Below are positions 23,101-33,393 of a DNA stretch of 64,000 nt, piece by piece. The stretch comes from Gliomastix tumulicola (Eukaryota > Ascomycota > Sordariomycetes > Hypocreales > Bionectriaceae). The translations under genes and the position numbers were made by a program. Below the pieces are notes generated by a model. It saw nothing but the letters and a program-made list of their open reading frames with translations. It had not been told where the DNA came from and ran no database searches. The stretch lies in contig BCHX01000007.1 of NCBI GenBank assembly GCA_001599755.1, positions 2,666,001 through 2,730,000 of the forward strand, given 5' to 3'. Position 1 is the stretch's first letter. Every line of letters starts with the position of its first letter.

Positions 23101-24631
23101 CCGACAAGGAGCGGAGAATCTGGGAGCAGACGAGGACGGAAACACACCGCTCTGTATGGCAGCGGATATGGGAGAGGCGAGAATCGTCGAGGCACTCATC
23201 CACGCTAGGGTAGATTTGAATGCGCCGGATGGGGGCGGTAACAAGCCGCTTCAGTCTGCCACCGGGTCAGGCCACGTGTCGATCGCTAAGCGTCTGATCC
23301 AATCTGGGGTCGATGTCAACACTTCAGACTCCTACGGCGACAGATGCATCCATCTTGCCGCAGAGAATGGCGATAAGACGTTGTGCGAGATGCTTGTCCA
23401 AGCCGGAGCCGAAATCAACACGCCAAACGGGTTCGACAAGACGCCTCTCTATCTGGCCCTGGAACATGGAAAAGAGGAAGTCGCCAACTTCCTGCTCGAG
23501 AGCGGAGTTTCCGTCAACGCGTGGGATTCGAATGGCGACTTGCCTCTTTGCGTTGCCTCGAAGAACGGCCATCAGCATGTTGTCAGGAGGCTCATTGATC
23601 TCGGTGCTCACGTCGATGCTCCAAATATCTCGGAGAATCTACCGCTCTGTCTCACACTCGAGAACGGCCACGGAGAAATAGCGCAACTGTTAATCCATCT
23701 GGGAGCCACAGTTGACGCCAAGGACGCCGCAAACAGAACGCCACTATATTATGCATCAATGCATGGCCATGACACCATCGTCACCTGCCTTATAGACTCC
23801 GGAGTGGACGTGAATGCCCGCTTTGCCGACGGCCATTCAACAACATCTCTGGCTCTGTCTCAGGGCCACTGTCACACAGCGAGACTCCTGCTGATGAAAG
23901 GTGCCGTGCTGGAAGAACTGGCCATCGAGCTTCTTATACTTCTAGGGAGGTTTACGGATCCAAGCCTAACAACCATTCTGGACCATTCTACCAATGTCGT
24001 CGAAGAAGTGAAGGCCAGGTTGTGGACGGGGTATATAGATGACTCCGTCCGGGACTCTCAGGGCCACGGGCCGCTTCATCTAGCGATCGCAAGGGGGGAG
24101 CTGTCTACAGCTCATGAACTCATCCAGAAGGGTGCTGATGTGAATGCGCGTACATTGGGAGGCCCACGTCCGTTGCACGTGGCAGCTATCTACGACCGCG
24201 GGGATCTGGCACAGGTTCTCATCGATTCCGGTGCAGACGTCAACGCGGGCACTTTCAACGGCACCAGAGCAATCCACCTGGCTTGCTTCCACGGCCACGT
24301 AGCGATGGCGAGGCTGTTGGTTGCGAACAACGCGGACCCGATGATTCGCAACGTCGAGGGACTGACACCGCTTCACATGGCCGCTTCCGAAGAGATTGTG
24401 GCATTACTGGTGAGCCTGGGAGTAGACGTGAATGCAAGAAGCGCTGATGGGTCGACTCCGCTTCATCGAGCGGCAAAGTTCGGTTGTCTCAATGTATGCA
24501 CCGCGCTGGTTGAAGGCAGGGCATTAATGAATCGCCGAGACAACGAAAAACAAACACCAATGACCGTTGCTTGGCGGTCGAGCTCGATGGCTGCTGGTTC
24601 ATCATTAGCGAGAACAGGAGGTATGTTTTAG
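20166..24631 (+). CDS. Second NLR-type protein: PNP domain, NACHT NTPase, ankyrin repeats
   Basis: The exons 20166-21153 and 21231-24631 give about 1462 aa. The PNP domain (about 25-325) shows YAVAWICALHIEMAAARAML, GLMVGIGGGAPSN, DVRLGDVVVG, EMEAAGLMDVLPCLPIRGI and CDYSDTHKNKAW, without the insertion of the first gene. The NACHT domain has P-loop GKPGAGKST (about 396-404) and Walker B CFIDALDEGDEQ, followed by ARGVFLWVVLVV and FIHESVRDFLI. Ankyrin repeats from about residue 930 are of the TPLxxA...G...(V/A)..LI..GA(D/H)V(D/N)A type and individually diverged. The intron joining PNP to NACHT has the same location and phase as in the first gene, supporting common descent. Start: the first ATG is 20166, followed by two more in frame. 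A GTATGT donor-like site at 24621, with a possible acceptor near 24673, leaves open a short extra 3' exon. Confidence 0.92.
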
Positions 24632-25438
24632 TAGAAGCTTGGTCAAATGACGAATGGTATCTTGGCTACTGCAGGGCACGTACGATATGAAAGGTTGAAT
24701 AGCACCTATCTAGTGACGGGGATGGCACTGGTATGCCTTTTTGACAGGGGAATGTCCGGTGCCGTAGACTGAACGGTAATGGTCACAATTCTAGCGCAAG
24801 ACTTAATCATCAACGAATGAGCAAGTAAGTAGTGCGGTGAATAAATAGCCTTACTAAGACCTGAGGCTATCAACATACTAGCTAGGTAATGACTGTGGTA
24901 AGTATAAGAATGAATTGCTACTTGTGAAGCTGGCTCTGCCAGACCATCGAGCCTAAGTCATTCTGGAAGAACTATTGCGATGAGAACGGCGATGTGAGGC
25001 GTCCTCGTGGTCTGCGTGGCTACCTTTAACCCGGTTTCCTCACCGTTTCGTGACCCGTTTTGTGGCAGGCGCCGCTTATTGTTATGCCATATAATCCTAA
25101 TCCAACGCCAAGTTTGACTGATCTATTTTTTCTGTCCGGGTTGTTTTTTAGACTACCACTCCCAGCTGCGGGGGATGATGCAGTACCGGCTTGTACTGCG
25201 AAAGCGCAATTGCCGGTGTCTGTACCTTCTCCACTCCTGTCATTCATGCTTTGCTGACAGGAATGGATGGGAAAGTGGCAAAGCACAGGCATGGCGGGAG
25301 CGGGGTTAATGGGAGGGATTCAATGCGCAAATTGCAAGAGGGACAACCATCTCTCTGCCTACAAGCGTCTGACCTGCTTTCGGACCTTGTGCCTCTCCGA
25401 TTCAAAATTGAAAGACTAGAAGAAGCGTTGTCACAGCA
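24632..25438. other. Intergenic between the second NLR and the amidase
   Basis: No supported gene. If the 3' exon of the NLR exists, it would occupy about 24674-24772. The rest is taken as promoter of the amidase. Confidence 0.5.
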
Positions 25439-27542
25439 ATGTATACCGAGGGCTGGGAGAAGCGTGCCGCTGAGAAGAGACGGAGTACCTGGGCGAAAAT
25501 ACCCCAAGCATGGCTGCTGGACGAAGCGCAGCTAGAGGAGGCGAAGCAGCAGCGAGACCTGACCGGCCCTTTTATCCAGAGATTCTTGAATCAAGAAGAA
25601 ACTGGAATTATCAAAAAGGAGACCACTGAGCTTGTCAGCTTACTATCTGACGGTAGCCTGACGGCGTCCCAAGTCGCAAGCGCATACTGCAAGACTGCGG
25701 CCGTCGCCCATCAGATTGTGAGTATCTCTCTTCTCCCCTTCGCATTCCATTATCCACTCGGAACAACATTCTGATACAGGATGAGTCTCAGAACAATTGT
25801 CTTCACGAGATATTCTTCGATCAAGCCTCGGCTCGGGCCAGCGAGCTTGATGCCTTCTATGCAAAGCACGGAAAGCCCACTGGACCTCTTCACGGTCTCC
25901 CCATCAGCCTCAAGGATCAGTTTCACGTCAAGGGCGTGGATACAACCATGGGGTATGTTGGCTACATAGGCTGCAACATGAACGTCGACCATCCTGCTCT
26001 TACCCACAAGGTCGAGAGTCAGCTCACGACCGAGTTGCTGTCCCTCGGCGCCGTCCTCTACTGCAAGACGAGCCTGCCCCAGACGCTCCTGATTGGGGAG
26101 ACGAAGAACAACATCATTGGCGAGACGCGCAACCCTCATAACACGAACCTCAGCTGTGGCGGATCGTCGGGGGGCGAAGGAGCCCTTATAGCTCTCGGTG
26201 GTAGCACCTTGGGATTCGGCACGGACATCGGCGGCTCCGTGAGGATCCCCGCCGGATTCAACGGTGTGTTCTCGCTGAAGCCAACACCAGACTGGCTTTC
26301 GTATAGGGAAGTGGCCAACACGAACCCGGGCCAAGATACATACCGATCGACAGTGGGCATTCTAGGCTCATCGCTCTCAGGCATCGAACTCGGACTCAGA
26401 TCCGTGCTCTCCACGGAGCCTTGGATGCGAGATCCGGCCGTGACTCCAATGCCGTTTCGAGAAGACATCTTGGCTCATCACCTCTCCCGCGCTACTGCGA
26501 AGGGACAGGCAGTGAATGACGAGGGGAGGAAACCGTTGAAGCTGGGTGTTCTGTGGACAGACGGCGTTGTAGGATTACATCCTCCAGTCCAACGAGGCAT
26601 GCAGATGGTTGTGGACGCGCTCAGGAAGTCGGGACATAAGGCATGCCACGCTCTTGTTTATCACGTGCGTGCAACCGCAGACTGACTCTGAAATGACTGG
26701 TTTAGGTCGTAGATTGGGTGCCACCTTCACAATCGGCGGCAAAAAGAGTCCATGTGAGTCCACGTCGATTTTCGGAACGCTGCTCATGGTGAGAGAACAG
26801 TATTGGTTTACGTGTCTTGCCATAGGTCTCCTTCCTCTTCGCCGACGGAGCACATGACATCCACTCCCATCTTGCTTTGTCTGGAGAGCCGCTGATCCCA
26901 GACCTTCGCGAGACCTTTCGATTACGCCCTCCTATTGACCTCCTCAAGTATCAGGGTCTCACCTTGGAGGGCATAGCTTATGAGCAGCAATATTCGGACT
27001 ATTGGAACTCCTCGGCTGCCAATGATGGGCAGATAGTCGACGCAGTCATCATGCCTGTTGCACCACATGCAGCTGTCATACCGGGCAAGTTCTACCACAC
27101 TGGTCTGCTGCTCCTCGATTGTCCAATTCAGCACCCGCACTCTTACAAGCTAACATGTGAATAGCCTATACGGAGGCCATCAACCTCCTGAACTACAGCA
27201 CCTGTGTCATTCCCGTTACCCGTGCAGATAAGTCCGTTGATAAGATAGACGAGTCTTATCAGCCACTGAGTCCAATGGATGAGAAAAACTACAACGCCTG
27301 TAGGTTGTTGCACTTACCTACCATGCAGTCTCGTATCCTTGGAAGGTCGACAAGGGTCAATGAGAAAGATAAAAACAGCTAGTTGCTGACCAGACCATGC
27401 AGATGATCCGGAGATATACGATGGTGGCCCTGTCGGAGTGCAGATCGTAGCCCGGAAGTTCGAGGAGGAGAAGGTCCTTGCCGTTGGGAAAATTGTGTGC
27501 GCGGCATTAGCGGAGGCAAAAGCCAGTAGCTTGAGCGGCTAA
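25439..27542 (+). CDS. Amidase (amidase-signature family hydrolase)
   Basis: The exons 25439-25717, 25780-26640, 26706-26753, 26826-27102, 27165-27299 and 27403-27542 give about 579 aa, the usual length for fungal acetamidase/GatA-like enzymes. They hydrolyse carboxamides to acid and ammonia. The Ser-cisSer-Lys triad is visible: Lys in LPISLKDQF, the glycine-rich signature with Ser in CGGSSGGEGALIA, and Ser in GTDIGGSVRIPAG. The C-terminal half has DGAHDIHSHLALSGEPLIP and DGGPVGVQIVARKFEEE. There is no signal peptide, so a cytosolic enzyme is expected. The intron after GHK needs either a GC donor (26641) or a GT donor 24 bases later, which adds eight residues. The gene converges on a Zn2Cys6 regulator only 138 bp away and opens the catabolic block. 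Confidence 0.93.
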
Positions 27543-27680
27543 GAAGCCGGAATATAACAGTTTGAATTTGCAGAGGGTCTTCTGTTTTTCATCTCCTCGT
27601 CTAGCTTTGAGGCCCAACCAGAATCGAAGAATGGGCGAAATATGCATGAATTCTAAGGAAATACGACCCTCATCTGGATC

Positions 27681-29721
27681 TCATGAAATGACATTTGCCA
27701 TCCAAGAATCATCATAGATGTCAAAGGAAAAAAACGTGTCGGGGAAAACGGGAGCAGAGGTAGTAGCCACACCAACTTCTTCGACCGTCCCCGTGTCAGG
27801 CCATACGCCAGCCTGCTGGAGCGCGATGGTCCAGATTGACTTGGCCTGCTGCATGTTCGACGCCAGCATATGATACCCATCGTTCCCGTCCGTATCGAGT
27901 CCTACAGCAGCCGGTGTTGCCCTGCAGATATCGGCGCCTCGCTGCAGCCATCCCATCAGATCGATGGATTCCCGGATCGTCTTCCTGTCCCAGGCGGCAT
28001 CTTCCAGAAGCAGCAGCCGGTACACGATTCTCGTGCAGCGCATAAAATGGAGCCAGTAGTGGAGATGTAGACCGATATAGTCTTGGGGCTTGAAGGACGC
28101 AAAGTTTTCTAGGAAGTTGTTGATGGCCGAGAGGCAGTATTGTAGATGCTCTGCTCTGGTGAAAGTGGCAAGCGTGCTTGGTGACGACCCAGGGCTCTGC
28201 AACACTAGATCATAAATCATAACCTCGGTCGTCAGAAGCCAGGATTTGACAACATCTTTTATTTATTCAGTCAGACAGTTCAGATTGAGGTTGCGAGAAG
28301 AGGAAGGGGGGCTCACTCTTTTCCAGTATGGGCGGTCGAATAGCATGTCTCACTTCGTCTAAAGCCCCTCTTAGAGCTTTGACGAGAAGCATAGATGGCG
28401 GGCGGTCTTGTAATCGAGCGTAAGCCTGTCGGTCGCCATACCCCCAAGTCGAAGAACTGAATGTGTCATCGAGGATGCTCGAGCATTTTGTCAGGACGAC
28501 CAATACTTCGTCGTTCTCGCACTCAGGATGACTAGAAAGGTAGCGCAGACAGTCGGCCATGTGCGGCGTCCATCGCATCGGCGGTGTCCCCAGTTTGTGG
28601 AAGTTACTGAGTGGGTGTCAGTTACATGTAGCCGGCCCTTGACGAATGTAGGACCAACGACCAACCTTGAGCACAGACAAAAGCAGGCCAGGACAGCTCG
28701 GCGCTCCTCGTTAGTACGCTCCCTTTGACTTGCGTTGCTGTCGGGAGCAGCCAAAGATGGATTGAGGCCGTAAGCGAAGGCCTCAAAGCTACCTCTCTCC
28801 GGCCCGAGACTTCTGTCTAGTTTGAGGTCCTGCGCAAGAGTTGCCGCCATGTTGGCATTCATATGGAAGGCAAGTCTGCCCGCGTTGACCATGTTCCCCC
28901 ACGTAGTGAATACAATCTGGCCGAGGAGGAGATCCATGTCCCGTTCAAAGTTGACCGTGACGCGCTCGGCGAAGATTCTGCGGAGGGTCTCTTGTCGAGG
29001 CGCTCGCGCAGAGAAGGGCTTGCAGCATACTGAGTGGATGGCAAGCCAGAGATGCGGCTTCTCTACGCGTAGCTGTGCGTCACTAACAACAAAAGTAAGC
29101 ATTTTCTCTTTGTATTGTGTTTTAGAGGTCTCCAGAAGCAGACACCTACGTCATTGTTGGCGGGATGTAGACGAGTGGAAATGCAGCAAGATATGTTGAA
29201 CGGAATAGCTGCAGACTCTCTTCAGCCTCCAGCGGGTCAATATCGGGAACACTAGAATAGGACGCGACAGTCGATGGTGTGTTGATATATAATGGTTCAC
29301 TTGATGATAACCTACAAGTGTATTAGTGAGCTGTAGGTTGAGAAGGCATCCACAGACACACTTACGTGGACGGGGGGCCGGTTGCGATGGGCTCTACTCT
29401 GGTCGTGGCCGGAGGCACAGACTGGGACTGTGACTTGAGCAGAGTGACAAGATTGTCCAGCTTGTTCTCGATCTGGGCGGTCCGATTGCGCCGGCCACCG
29501 CCGCGCCGACGCGTGATCTGAGACGGCAGACATGGCGTTCCGAGCCGGCGGCACCGCTGGCAAGCCCCTGATGCCGATCCAGACCCCGAGGCTTGTTGTG
29601 CCTCTCGGATACACTTGCATTTGACCTTTGCGCAGCCGGCACAAGCGGCCCCGTACGCCGCCGGGCGCTGCTGTGCGTGGACGAAGTCCTCGCCGGACAC
29701 GTCGTCCTGGTCCGCCTGCAT
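27681..29721 (-). CDS. Zn2Cys6 transcription factor (first regulator of the catabolic block)
   Basis: The exons 29721-29366, 29311-29150, 29082-28666, 28606-28317 and 28255-27681 encode about 599 aa. The zinc cluster lies at residues about 22-55: CAGCAKVKCKC, a long loop of 16 residues, then CQRCRRLGTPC, matching C-x2-C-x6-C...C-x2-C-x6-C. It is followed by a basic stretch (RRRGGGRRNR) and a heptad-like segment (QIENKLDNLVTLLKS) suitable for dimerisation. The rest resembles the fungal regulator middle region, with LQLFRSTYLAAFPLVYIPP and ILEKNVVKSWLLTTEVMIYD. The start is the first ATG of the frame. It is transcribed away from the SDR gene across a 516-bp shared promoter containing a long inverted repeat. 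The target pathway is an inference from neighbours. Confidence 0.9.
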
Positions 29722-30237
29722 TGTTATTCCGCTTTGCGTCCGTCCGTCCGGGGGGAGTGGGAAAACGGATAGCACGGCTTCTCCACGTCGGGCCACCACG
29801 TACGTCCTGTGGAAGTAAAGACTGCCAGATGATGTTTTACGGAGCGGATACGATTAAAGGCCCTCACCCGTCGGCGAGTTTGAAGGAGAGATGATGCAGG
29901 TTGGTGGATGAAGGAGCGGCGGCGAAGGCAGTTAAGTCCGCCGCTGGTAGCCACATTTCCCACGATCGCGCGAGCACTATTGAACGGGCCGGCCGAGTTA
30001 TCAGGCCCGAATGCCGCCTAGGCCCGGTCGAACCCCGTCCGCTCCGTTGTTTAGGTAGGAGAGTGTGAATTGACCGAGGACGGGTAATATGAAATACTTG
30101 CCATGAAAGCCAGTCCCATCCCGATATCTATAAGTACGTCCCAACCCCTGACTGATCCATGACAATTCTTCATACTATTGTTGGAGCAGAGCAAACACCC
30201 GCCCTCTTCGTCACGAAATCCCCAAACCAAGTACACA
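29722..30237. other. Divergent promoter region between regulator and SDR genes
   Basis: The 516 bases hold both start regions and no gene. They are rich in CGG/CCG triplets, the half-sites bound by Zn2Cys6 proteins, including the inverted repeat listed separately and a GGGCCGGCC block near 29985. Confidence 0.55.
29915..29945. promoter_or_regulatory. Inverted repeat AGCGGCGG-N15-CCGCCGCT in a divergent promoter
   Basis: The perfect 8-bp arms (29915-29922 and 29938-29945) enclose 15 bases. Each arm carries two CGG triplets facing inward, the kind of site bound by dimeric zinc-cluster regulators. It lies 194 bp upstream of the regulator start and 293 bp upstream of the SDR start, so it could serve both. 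Binding is inferred, not shown. Confidence 0.45.
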
Positions 30238-31164
30238 ATGTCCAGCGACAAACAGATCATCTTCATCACAGGAGGTAAGCAGTATTGTTTCAACTAGTCC
30301 GGCATAATTTCTAATTCTCAGGATAAAGGCAATACCGGCCTCGGACTTGAAGTCATTAGGGCTCTCGCTGGTTCGGAGCACGCCTACGAAATCATCGTCG
30401 GATGCCGTACCATTTCCAAAGGTGAAGACGCCATTGCAACTATCAAATCGGAGTTCCCGAACACCACGTCCACCCTCAGCGTCGTACAGGCAGACCTGTC
30501 GTCCGACGCGTCACTCGAGGCCGCTGTGCAGAACATAACCACTACATTCGGACGGCTAGACGTCCTCATCAACAATGGCGGTGCCTCGTTCGACGCACAG
30601 GCCAAGTTCGGCAAGATGACTCTGCGCGAAGCCTTCAACGCGTCGTGGGACACGAATGTATCAGGGACACACGTCCTCACGATGCTCGCGATGCCACTCC
30701 TCGTCAAGTCTGCGAATCCCAGACTCCTGTTCATAACCAGCGGTACTTCCTCGCTGCAGGAGACGGAACGCTTCGACATTCCCATCTTTCAACGATTAAA
30801 CCACAGCCCGGAAAAGGGGTGGCCCAAGTCTGGAGAGGTTGTACCACTTATCGGCTATCGCAGTTCCAAGACGGCACTCAACATGCTGATGCGCGACTGG
30901 CATCGTCTCCTGCGTAATGATGGCGTGAAAGTCTGGGCTGTCTCACCTGGCTTTCTTGCGACCGGACTGGGCGGAGCCGGGCCAGAGGTGTTGAAAAAGG
31001 TGCGTAACGACCATCCAGATAAGAAAAGCATCACACTGACACTCCATTAGATGGGGGCCAAGGACCCGGCCGAAGGCGGCAGGTTCATCCTGAATGTGGT
31101 TGAAGGCGGCCGCGACCAGGATGTTGGCAAGATTATCCGTGTGGACGAGGTTCAGACGTGGTAG
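30238..31164 (+). CDS. Short-chain dehydrogenase/reductase (classical SDR)
   Basis: The exons 30238-30274, 30329-30999 and 31051-31164 encode about 273 aa, the typical size for a classical SDR. The enzyme should oxidise or reduce a hydroxyl/keto group with NAD(P)(H). The first splice forms the Rossmann motif ITGGNTGLG. Next come DVLINNGGA (the NNAG-type motif), the catalytic Ser region LLFITSGTSS, the YRSSKTAL form of the YxxxK motif, and WAVSPGFLATGLGG. The predicted protein is cytosolic with no signal peptide. The first intron needs an AAG acceptor at 30326-30328; the more usual CAG at 30319-30321 would bring an immediate in-frame stop. The gene shares a promoter with the first Zn2Cys6 regulator and fits as an oxidoreductase of the catabolic block. 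Substrate unknown. Confidence 0.92.
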
Positions 31165-31681
31165 ACAGGACGACATGAACCGTCTTCTCAACACAGAAGT
31201 TGGATAATTGGCTCCCTTCTGTTTTGTGGTGTTGAGAATGAGGGGCGTCTGTGTAGAGTGATCAACCCTGCCCCCTCATCTGAGGCTGACTAATCAATCC
31301 CTCTCCATCTTGCTCAAGCGCCACCTACCCTATCATGACCTATCATGATTCGTGACTCGACTAGAATTATTCCTTCCGCTATCATTTAACTCTTGCCATT
31401 TAGTTTTCAATACCTACTTCGCCGGCTCCAAGGTATACATACGTCTTGATACAAATAGGTAGGTACCTGTCGAAGGCCTTAACAGATAAAGTAGAAACAG
31501 GGGTTCTGTAGAACTAGGCAGCTGATGAGTAGATGAGGGGAAATGCTTACTCACGCCGAACCAGTCATTCGATCGACACTCAAAATCTCATGGATTGTCC
31601 AGGACATCTCAGTGCCTAGGGAACTACTTCTTTACTCATCTCTTGAAGTAATTATTCACCCATTCCATCAACACAGCCATC
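31165..31681. other. Intergenic between SDR and S58 peptidase genes
   Basis: No gene seen. It holds two copies of CCTATCATGA close together (about 31328-31349) and AT-rich sequence upstream of the peptidase. It lacks the CGG-N8-CCG element present further along the block. Confidence 0.5.
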
Positions 31682-33066
31682 ATGAATCGTCCACACATCC
31701 GAGACCTTGGATATGGCCCAGGATACTACACTCCAGGCGAGGCCAATTCAATCCTTGACGTCCCAGGTGTCCAGGTCGGCCAAAAGACCATCCATGATGA
31801 CCAGAGCGGCGTCCACGTCGGAGTGACGCTGATCTACCCGCGCGGGTGCACGAGGACGCGCCTCCAGCCGTCCTACGCCGCCATCCACACGCTGAACGGC
31901 GGCGGGGAGATGACGGGGACGCACTTCATCCACGAATGGGGCTTCACCAGCTCGGTACGTACATATGTCGTTGAGTGGAGGAAGTCGAGGATGCCAGGCA
32001 GGCGTGCTAATGATGTCCAACAGCCCATCGCATTCACAGACTCGCTGAGCTGCGGCGCCGTGTACCAGGCCCTGACGAACCACAGCTTCGCCCTCTCCCG
32101 CCAGCTCAAGGAGAACGACGAGGCCATGTACTCGCACCACGGCTGGCCCGTCGTGGGCGAGACCTGGGGCGGGATGAACACGGACATCCACGACTTCAAG
32201 TCCACGCTGAGCCACGACCAGATCGTCGAGGCCATCACGGATGCCGAGACGCGCGACCGTGTCCTCGAGGGCAACCACGGCGGCGGCGCGGCCATGCTGT
32301 GTCTGGGCCACAAGGGCGGCACCGGCACGAGCAGCCGCGTCGTTCCCGGCGCCGAGGAGGACTACGTCGTTGGCGTTCTGGTGCAGACCAACTTCGGCCT
32401 CAAGGCCATGCTGAACATTGGCGGCGTGCCCGTTGGGAAGCTGCTTATCCGTGACGAGCTGCAGAACGCCACGCACGATGTCAACGTCGAGAGGGCTGAC
32501 AAGACCGGATCTGAAGGAAGTAAGCTGAAATCTCTTCACCATCCCCTTCTCCCACGATCAACAGTCGATTGACATCATAAATCCCAGGTATCCTCGTCTG
32601 CGTCGTGACCAACGCGCCGCTCCTCCCCCACCAGCTCAGGAGACTCGCCGCCCGCGCGGGCCACGGCATCGTCGCCGTCGGCGGGACAGGCGTCGGCTAT
32701 AACTCGTCGGGCGACATTGCCATCGCGCTGTCCACCTCAGAGAAGTGTGCGCCGCAGGTCCTGATGAAGCACGAGTGGAAGCGGCCAGATGCGCAGACGG
32801 CCAGCACCTCAGGTGGCCGCCCGTCCGCTCCCGATGGCCAGATCAGCGGCGCGGCCGTCAGACGGACCGTCGAGACGCAGGCCGTGGAGACGGTGGTGCA
32901 CAGTTCCATCGACGCGTTGTTCATGGCGACGGCTGAGGCGACGGAGGAGGCTATTCTGAACTCGATCTGTCAGGCGGAGGACCTGGTGGGCTGCGATGGG
33001 ACGCTGCACAAGGGGCTTGATGTTGAGAGGGTCCGTCAACTGTTGGACCAGTATCGAGTGCGTTGA
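31682..33066 (+). CDS. Peptidase family S58 (DmpA / beta-peptidyl aminopeptidase type)
   Basis: The exons 31682-31954, 32024-32519 and 32588-33066 encode about 415 aa. Members are self-cleaving N-terminal-nucleophile hydrolases that remove N-terminal D- or L-amino acids, or beta-amino acids, from small peptides, amides or esters. Family hallmarks: LDVPGVQVGQKTIHDD near the start, LNGGGEMTGTH, LSCGAVYQALT, HKGGTGTSSRVV, and the cleavage region GS-ILVCVVTNAPLLPHQLRR, followed by ARAGHGIVAVGGTGVGYNSSG and SSIDALFMATAEATEEAIL. The Ser after Gly at the cleavage site should become the nucleophile. Its codon is split by the second intron. There is no signal peptide. Next to an amidase it suggests amide-bond removal from a nitrogenous compound; the precise substrate is unknown. 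Confidence 0.93.
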
Positions 33067-33199
33067 CTTCATTGAGCATTCTGGTCACGGAATTTCCAGA
33101 CCGCCGTCAGCCATTGACGACGCTACTGTCTACTTAGTAGCGTACTAGTAGTTACTAATGGCCCTGATCTCCCTATGACAATATGACTTGTGGGTCGTA

Positions 33200-33215
33200 A
33201 CGGCTCCTGTTCCGT
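33200..33215. promoter_or_regulatory. ACGG-N8-CCGT palindrome upstream of the second regulator
   Basis: CGG (33201-33203) and CCG (33212-33214) are separated by eight bases, with flanking A and T extending the symmetry. It lies 179 bp before the start codon of the Zn2Cys6 gene at 33394. The same element occurs upstream of the aldolase and dehydratase genes, suggesting autoregulation. Confidence 0.55.
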
Positions 33216-33393
33216 AGTGGTGGCTGCTATTCCGAGCCGAGAGCGGCCCTTGATCCGATGACGGTAGTAAAGGCCTGCTGGTCTCTCGCCTCTCTCCCTT
33301 CACTTCGAGATATTCACCCTGGTCCTTTCCCGCCTTCCGCCCATTCAGATCTGTACTGCCTGACTGCCGGCTGCAGTATTCGAACCGCCCATT

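Noticed and set aside
31748..32542. 264-codon antisense frame over the S58 peptidase
   Set aside because: Shadow of GC-rich exon 2 and crosses both real introns.
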